Assembly (NCBI RefSeq): GCF_014297445.1
Contig: NZ_JACORU010000019.1
Location: 1 to 55,341, forward strand
Length of the DNA stretch: 55,341 nt
Direction of reading: 5' to 3'
Source: Ramlibacter albus
GTDB taxonomy: Bacteria; Pseudomonadota; Gammaproteobacteria; Burkholderiales; Burkholderiaceae_C
Shown: positions 51,090 to 55,341 of the stretch, in pieces
How the letters are laid out: every line of letters begins with the position of its first letter
Position numbering within the stretch: position 1 is the stretch's first letter
The notes under the pieces: model-generated
Seen by the model: only the letters and a program-made list of their open reading frames with translations
Told to the model about the DNA's origin: nothing
The model's database searches: none
Position numbers and translations under genes: made by a program

Positions 51090-51591
51090 CCAGTGCCTCG
51101 TTGCGGGCCTGTTGCAGCTCGACCCCGTTCTCGAGCATGCGGTTGAGGAAGGACTTGAGCAGCTGCCACTCCTCGGCGGTGAAACCCTTGAGGTGCGCAT
51201 TCAGCACGTTCGACAGCGCCTGGGGAATGGCCTGCGCGGCTGTCTTGCCCTCGGGCGTGAGCTCGATGTTCACCACGCGGCGGTCGGCCTCGGAGCGCAC
51301 GCGCCGCACGAGGCCCTTGGCCTCCAGCCGGTCGAGCGTGCGTGTCATCGCTCCGGCGTCCAGTTCGGCGGCGGCGGCAAGTTCGGCCGCTGTGGAAGCG
51401 TGGCCGAGGTACAGCTTGTAGAGCGGGATCCACTGCGCGTGCGTGAGGCCCGTGGGCTCCAGCTCGCGGTCGGCCGCGGCCTGCACGCTGGCCAGGATGC
51501 GGCGCATCAGGTAGCCCACGCTCTCGTTCGGCTGGATGGCGCCGGGCTTGTAGAAGGCGGGGACCTTCCCGCGGGGTTTGGGCGGATTCAT
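51079..51591 (-). CDS. MarR-family repressor of the efflux operon
   Basis: 170 aa. The wHTH covers about residues 45-120: LTHAQWIPLYKLYLGHASTAAELAAAAELDAGAMTRTLDRLEAKGLVRRVRSEADRRVVNIELTPEG, complete with the D-R-R wing. It resembles the EmrR/MarR group that controls emrAB-type pumps. It is first in the operon marR-nodT-emrA-emrB; its start codon is 10 bp after a promoter that contains a palindromic operator, so autorepression is expected, relieved by a phenolic or hydrophobic inducer. Confidence 0.93.
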   Translation of the reverse strand: MNPPKPRGKVPAFYKPGAIQPNESVGYLMRRILASVQAAADRELEPTGLTHAQWIPLYKLYLGHASTAAELAAAAELDAGAMTRTLDRLEAKGLVRRVRSEADRRVVNIELTPEGKTAAQAIPQALSNVLNAHLKGFTAEEWQLLKSFLNRMLENGVELQQARNEALDET

Positions 51592-51601
51592 GGGAAGGCG
51601 G

Positions 51602-51630
51602 ATATTACTTGCCCAAGCAATCATTGTCAA
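51602..51630 (-). promoter_or_regulatory. Promoter of the efflux operon
   Basis: On the minus strand, TTGACA (51630-51625) is followed by a 17-bp spacer and TAATAT (51607-51602). This is a near-consensus sigma-70 promoter. The -10 ends only about 10 bp before the marR ATG at 51591, so the transcript is probably leaderless or has a very short leader; no Shine-Dalgarno is visible between them apart from weak GGAAGG-like bases. Confidence 0.75.
51604..51621. promoter_or_regulatory. MarR operator, 18-bp inverted repeat
   Basis: ATTACTTGCCCAAGCAAT: arms ATTACTTG and CAAGCAAT are inverted repeats with one mismatch and a 2-bp spacer, the usual size and TTG/CAA character of MarR/EmrR boxes. It covers the spacer and -10 of the promoter, ideal for repression. 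Confidence 0.7.
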
Positions 51631-51778
51631 GGCTACTATTGGCCGGGCAAGGAGTTGGTTCGCCGCGTGCCGGGGCCGGGCGGGCGAATTGCAGTCACCG
51701 GATGTCATTGGCGTCCGACACCGGCGCGGTGGCCCACGGGTCAAGGTCCAGCGACGACAGCGGACCCTGGAGTTCCCG

Positions 51779-52819
51779 ATGAGCATGATGGCAATCGCCG
51801 AGGCGATCGCGGGCGTGGTGCTTGCCGCGCTCGCGCTGCGCGACGTGTTCGACACGGTCGTGGTGCCGGGGCGTTCGCGCGGGCTGCTGCGCATCGCGGG
51901 CCGGCTCGTACTCGGCTCGGTGGAGCTGCTGCACAGCAGGCGGCGCAAGCCCGTCGGCCTCGGTTTCGCGCCCTTCATGCTGCTCGTCACTTTCATCGTG
52001 TGGCTGCTGCTGCTCGTGCTGGCGTTCGGCCTGCTCGCGCATGCGGCGGGCGACTCGTTCGATCCGCCGCTGCAGGATTTCGGCGACGCCCTGTATGTCG
52101 CGGGCGGTTCGATGACGACGCTCGGCTTCAGCCCGACGGAGGCGAGCGGTGCGGGCAGTGTCATCGCCGTCGCGGCGGGCTTTTGCGGGCTGGCCGTGAT
52201 GACGATGGCGGTGACGTACCTGCTGGAGGTGCAGGCCAACATCGCCACGCGCGACACACTGGTGCTGAAGATGGCCACGGCCGCGGGCCAGCCACCTTCG
52301 GCGCTCGGCCTGCTGGAACTGCTAGCGGCTACCGGCGGGCGCGCCGAGTTGCGCCGCGAGTTGCAGGAGGGGCGCGACTGGTGCGCGGCGATCCTGCAGA
52401 GCCATGCCTCGCACCCCTCGGTAATCTACTTTCGCAGCGTCGGCACCGCCACGGGCTGGCCGGCCACGCTGGGCGCGCTGCTCGACCTCGCCCTGATCGC
52501 GCAGTTGCTGCTCGACGAGGACGAGACCTGCGCGCCGGCCGTGCTGCTGCGCAAGCAGGCGAACCGGCTGGCCAAGGACGTCACGAAACTGCTGGAGCTC
52601 GACGTGCACACGGGCGCCACGGCGAGAGAGGAGGCGCGCGAGGTCTGCCGCAGGCTGGTCGCCGCGGGGTATCGCGTGCGCGCCGATGCGGACCTGGACG
52701 CGTTCGGCGACGCCCGCGCGCGTGAAGTCGCGGCCATCGACGCCATGGCGCTGCACCTCGGCACGGCCAAGACGCCGCTGCTGGGCGCGCCGCCGGTTGG
52801 CGAGACAATCGAGCGGTGA
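51779..52819 (+). CDS. Two-TM ion-channel-like membrane protein
   Basis: 346 aa from the ATG at 51779 (GGAG upstream). TM helices lie at about residues 4-22, 62-84 and 120-145, with a re-entrant pore loop DFGDALYVAGGSMTTLGFSPTEA between the last two. This is the Ion_trans_2/KcsA-like layout, but the selectivity filter TVGYGD is replaced by TLGFSP, so K+ selectivity is doubtful. The cytoplasmic C-terminal 190 residues are helical and have no RCK motif that I recognise. The GTGA overlap couples it to the flavoprotein downstream. Confidence 0.78.
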   Translation: MSMMAIAEAIAGVVLAALALRDVFDTVVVPGRSRGLLRIAGRLVLGSVELLHSRRRKPVGLGFAPFMLLVTFIVWLLLLVLAFGLLAHAAGDSFDPPLQDFGDALYVAGGSMTTLGFSPTEASGAGSVIAVAAGFCGLAVMTMAVTYLLEVQANIATRDTLVLKMATAAGQPPSALGLLELLAATGGRAELRRELQEGRDWCAAILQSHASHPSVIYFRSVGTATGWPATLGALLDLALIAQLLLDEDETCAPAVLLRKQANRLAKDVTKLLELDVHTGATAREEAREVCRRLVAAGYRVRADADLDAFGDARAREVAAIDAMALHLGTAKTPLLGAPPVGETIER

Positions 52820-54078
52820 CTTCCTCTTCCAAGCGCGCCGCCATCATCGGCGGCGGACCGGCCGGCTTGATGGCGGCCGAGGTGCTGCTCCAGCGTGGTG
52901 TTGCAGTCGACCTGTTCGATGCGATGCCGTCCGTGGGCCGCAAATTCCTGCTCGCCGGGCGTGGCGGGCTGAACCTCACGCACTCCGAAGACCCGCTGCC
53001 TTTTCTCGGCCGCTTCGGGGAGCGCAGCGGTGCGCTGCGGGACGCCATCTCCGCATTTGGCGGTGACGAGGTGCGGCGCTGGGCCGCGGGGCTGGGCATC
53101 GAAACCTTCGTGGGCACCTCGGGCCGCGTCTTTCCGACGGACATGAAGGCCGCGCCGCTGCTGCGGGCGTGGCTGCATCGGCTGCGGGCGGCGGGGTTGC
53201 GGTTGCATACGCGGCATCGCTGGAAGGGTTGGGATGCGTCGACCGGCGAGCTCGTGTTCGACGCACCGGCGGGACGCGTCACTCATGCCGCGGATGCGAC
53301 GGTGCTTGCACTGGGCGGCGCAAGCTGGCCGCGGCTGGGCTCGGACGGTGCGTGGGTGCGGTTGCTTGCGGCGCGGGGCGTTTCCATCTCGCCCCTGCTG
53401 CCGGCGAACTGCGGCTTCGACGTCATGCCGACGCGCCCGGGCAGTTCGGGCTGGAGCGAGCACTTGTGGCAACGCTTTGCGGGGCAGCCGGTGAAGCCGG
53501 TTGCGGCGCGCATGGCTTCGCAATCGGAGCAAGACAGCCGGCAGGGCGAGTTCGTGCTCACGCAGACGGGGATCGAAGGCAGCCTTGTGTATGCGTTTTC
53601 CGCGCAGTTGCGGGACGAGATCGCGGCACACGGACATGCCACGTGGCTCATCGACCTGCTGCCGCAGCACACGTCGGCGCAAGTGCTGGCGGAGACGCGA
53701 CGCCCACGCGGGGCGCGCAGCCTGTCGACGCACCTGAAGAGCCGGCTCGGCATCGCGGGTGTGAAGATGGCGCTGCTGCATGAGGTGCTCACCCCGGAAG
53801 AACTCGATGACCCCGCGCGGCTGGCGGCGGCGTTGAAGGCGCTGCCGTTGAAACTGGCGCGGCCGCGGCCCGTCGATGAAGCGATCAGCACGGCGGGCGG
53901 CGTGCGGTTCGATGCGCTCGATGAGAACGGCATGCTGCGCGAGCTGCCTGGCGTGTTCGTCGCGGGCGAGATGCTGGATTGGGAGGCGCCTACGGGGGGT
54001 TACCTTCTGACGGCATGTTTTGCGACGGGGCGGGTGGCGGGGGAAGGTGCGGCGCGGTGGGTGGCTCACGTCAAATAG
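52816..54078 (+). CDS. HI0933/YhiN-family FAD flavoprotein (TIGR03862-type)
   Basis: 420 aa, GTG start overlapping the channel stop. FAD dinucleotide motif IIGGGPAGLMAAEVLLQRG (about residues 10-28), then FDAMPSVGRKFLLAGRGGLNLTHSE, the signature of the YhiN/HI0933 group, VLALGGASWPRLGSDGA, and the late GVRFDALDENGMLRELPGVFVAGEMLDWEAPTGGYLL. Such proteins are NAD(P)/FAD oxidoreductases of unknown substrate. Cytosolic. The gene is the last one of core-like composition before the RHS-type right end. Confidence 0.92.
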   Translation: MTSSSKRAAIIGGGPAGLMAAEVLLQRGVAVDLFDAMPSVGRKFLLAGRGGLNLTHSEDPLPFLGRFGERSGALRDAISAFGGDEVRRWAAGLGIETFVGTSGRVFPTDMKAAPLLRAWLHRLRAAGLRLHTRHRWKGWDASTGELVFDAPAGRVTHAADATVLALGGASWPRLGSDGAWVRLLAARGVSISPLLPANCGFDVMPTRPGSSGWSEHLWQRFAGQPVKPVAARMASQSEQDSRQGEFVLTQTGIEGSLVYAFSAQLRDEIAAHGHATWLIDLLPQHTSAQVLAETRRPRGARSLSTHLKSRLGIAGVKMALLHEVLTPEELDDPARLAAALKALPLKLARPRPVDEAISTAGGVRFDALDENGMLRELPGVFVAGEMLDWEAPTGGYLLTACFATGRVAGEGAARWVAHVK

Positions 54079-54189
54079 ACGCACGAAATGAAGGCCGCAC
54101 GACGCGGTCCATACAGAAAGCGTCAGGCGCGCAGCCGTAGAGCCGTTCCATACGCTCGTTCGCGAGTGGAAATTGGATCGGGACCGATT

Positions 54190-54408
54190 TCATACGTCGG
54201 CTGCTGGTGGACCGCCACTTGGATCATTCTCTTTCTTTTCTGTCTCATAGGGATCAGGTTGCTGTTCCGCGAGCCACTTGCTCACGCCAACACACCCACC
54301 AATCGCAATGACCAATAGGTCGACCCAGAAGGGCGTCCAGGGGAACGCGAACCGGTAGAACAAGAGAAGCGCCGTGGCGACGAGGATCAAAACAGTCTTT
54401 GCGTTCAC
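54190..54408 (-). CDS. Small two-helix membrane protein, candidate RHS immunity protein
   Basis: 72 aa with the GTG start at 54408, 2 nt after the RHS stop codon, and AGGGGA upstream; a GTG six codons earlier overlaps the RHS gene. It has two hydrophobic helices, TVLILVATALLLFYRFAF and FWVDLLVIAIGGCVGVSKWL, then a charged tail PYETEKKENDPSGG. The local DNA is markedly AT-richer than the core. Position immediately behind an RHS variable tail is where immunity genes sit, and a membrane location would suit a pore-forming or periplasmic toxin. This is inference. Confidence 0.65.
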   Translation of the reverse strand: MNAKTVLILVATALLLFYRFAFPWTPFWVDLLVIAIGGCVGVSKWLAEQQPDPYETEKKENDPSGGPPAADV

Positions 54409-54410
54409 GT

Positions 54411-55218
54411 CTACTTCCCCTCGCACGCGCAGGTGTCAAGCAGCTCCTTGATGGCAAGAGGAGCCATCGCAGCCGTAAAGGCCGGGTGCTTCCAGAACTT
54501 GGCAGCATTGGCCGCGCCATTGAGCAGCGTGGCATTCAGACCTGTTGCCGTGGCACCGGCAGCTTCGGCGCTTGCAGCAACCTGCCCAGCAACAGAGTTG
54601 CCAGCCTTCACACCGCCAACCTTGCCAAACAGTCCAAGCGAGACCAAGCACAATCTGGAGTACCTCTTCTTTTCGTAGAAGTACGGTTCCTGTAGGCCTG
54701 CTGCCTGCATCGCGATGGCGCACATGATGTCCCCCGGCTCACACATGCCATTCCCAGCTTTGAGGTCGATCGGATCGAAACATTGATCGGGCTTGCACAT
54801 GGTTTCCTCTGGAGGCTTGTTCGGCGGCTCCTTGCCTCGCATCCAGAACGTCGCCGCGCTGTTGGCCAACCCCATCGGGTCCGTCCCTCGAAGAGGGTCG
54901 CCGTGAACGTAGATGTAGCCGTTCGGCCCGTCATGCAACCCCATCGGATCGAACTGCGTATACCGTCCATCCCACGGACTGTATTCCCGGTTCCAGTTCT
55001 GGCAAAGCCGCGACTCCTCATCGCAGTACTGCCCCGGCATCCCCAGGTTGAAGGTGATGCCCGGTTTCGTCCTGCTCAGCACGTTCTGTCCGCTCGAGTT
55101 CGTCGTGGTTGCAAGCACACCGGAGCGCTCATTGTGGCCGAACGCCGAATACGGCCACTGCCACACCGGTTGCGTACTGCCATCGGTGATCAGCCGCGGC
55201 GTGCCCAGGTGGTCCGTA
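54411..55218 (-). pseudogene. RHS-repeat-associated core C-terminal fragment with variable tail
   Basis: The open frame continues from the IS end to 54411 without a stop: HTDHLGTPRLITD, VWQWPYSAFG, FNLGMPGQYCDEESRLCQNWNREYSPWDGRYTQFDPMGLHDG, and YIYVHGDPLRGTDPMGLANS are all standard RHS core motifs. Then comes a private tail of about 140 residues with several Cys (MCKPDQCFDPIDL, MCEPGDIMCAIAM), an Ala-rich hydrophobic stretch and the ending CACEGK. Everything upstream of HTDH is cut off by an IS3-family end at 55219, so the gene is truncated and has no proper start. Whether the lost 5' part persists beyond the IS cannot be seen. Confidence 0.85.
54858..54881 (-). repeat. RHS junction repeat, right copy
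   Basis: This is the inverted partner of 1745-1768, encoding DPMGLANS in the truncated RHS gene. The two copies are about 53 kb apart. Confidence 0.75.
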
Positions 55219-55341
55219 TGACCTTGCCCCTGTTTGACGAATCCCTTAACCGAGCTTGTTAAGCGGACTTTTTGTCCTGGGCCGCCATCCAGTTTCTCTC
55301 ATGCTGCATCGGACTCACGTACCCCAGCGTCGAATGCAGTC
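55219..55341 (-). mobile_element. IS3-family element, right end (continues beyond window)
   Basis: The terminus reads TGACCTTGCCCC on the plus strand, so on the element strand it ends GGGGCAAGGTCA, typical of IS3-group ends. RHS coding sequence stops exactly there and transposase coding begins 40 bp inside. The left end and the target duplication are outside the window. Confidence 0.8.
55259..55341 (-). CDS. IS3-family transposase OrfB, C-terminal end (partial)
   Basis: Reading inward from the window edge, frame 3 gives LHSTLGYVSPMQHERNWMAA followed by QDKKSA and a stop. HSTLGYxSPxxxE is the conserved C terminus of IS3-family DDE transposases. Only the last 27 residues lie in the window. Confidence 0.88.
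   Translation of the reverse strand, partial: LHSTLGYVSPMQHERNWMAAQDKKSA

Noticed and set aside
54088..54318. A 76-codon plus-strand frame with a hydrophobic stretch
   Set aside because: It overlaps the better-placed two-helix gene on the minus strand; its start has no ribosome site and its N terminus is a run of Arg/Lys.
1..55341. CRISPR array, tRNA, rRNA or replication origin
   Set aside because: I saw no regularly spaced repeats, no cloverleaf-like segment with a CCA-proximal arm, no rRNA sequence and no DnaA-box cluster.

Overview
The window is a high-GC chromosomal stretch from a betaproteobacterium. It is most like Burkholderiales/Comamonadaceae (Variovorax/Ramlibacter type), judged from six orphan Bug/TctC solute receptors, a Comamonadaceae-type phasin, the EmrAB/NodT pump and dense GC-rich genes with many ATGA/GTGA overlaps. 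I saw no rRNA, tRNA or CRISPR array. The species is inference.

Layout. 1-2.8 kb is an atypical, RHS-associated end. After about 700 bp without a gene come four tightly packed small genes: a secreted transglutaminase-like protein, a signal-peptide-bearing protein whose mature part starts at an RHS core/tip junction, an acyl-carrier-like protein and a small membrane protein. 3.1-7.4 kb holds a P450 divergent from a Baeyer-Villiger-type monooxygenase, then a lipoprotein hydrolase. 7.4-18.1 kb is catabolic: a LysR regulator divergent from a 2-hydroxyacid dehydrogenase/cyclase/two-Bug operon, a phasin, more binding proteins, a diheme cytochrome c, an HpcH-type aldolase and a SnoaL-like protein.

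18.2-33.8 kb is a sensory block. It contains a periplasmic binding protein with a hybrid kinase; a FIST protein with a soluble hybrid kinase; GAF/PAS and MEDS proteins; and a TonB receptor with YfiR, divergent from two more hybrid kinases. A fifth hybrid kinase lies at 38.9-40.8 kb. All five kinases end in a receiver, and no DNA-binding response regulator is encoded in the window. Three promoter regions of the block, plus that of a 53-residue protein at 41 kb, carry the same 16-bp imperfect palindrome (GTAGGA-N4-KCCTAC type). This is the best candidate for an undescribed regulon.

33.9-37.1 kb is an operon of two enolase-superfamily enzymes around a Bug receptor. 37.1-46.9 kb carries housekeeping and metabolic genes, including nudC, a pseudouridine-synthase-like protein that appears to lack its catalytic Asp, a cardiolipin synthase-like enzyme and a Bug/VOC pair. 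46.9-51.6 kb is a MarR-NodT-EmrA-EmrB efflux operon with a well-formed promoter/operator. 51.8-54.1 kb encodes an ion-channel-like protein and an HI0933-type flavoprotein.

54.1-55.3 kb is again RHS-type DNA, on the opposite strand to the left end. It is an RHS C-terminal fragment cut by an IS3-family element that runs off the window, with a small two-helix protein directly downstream.
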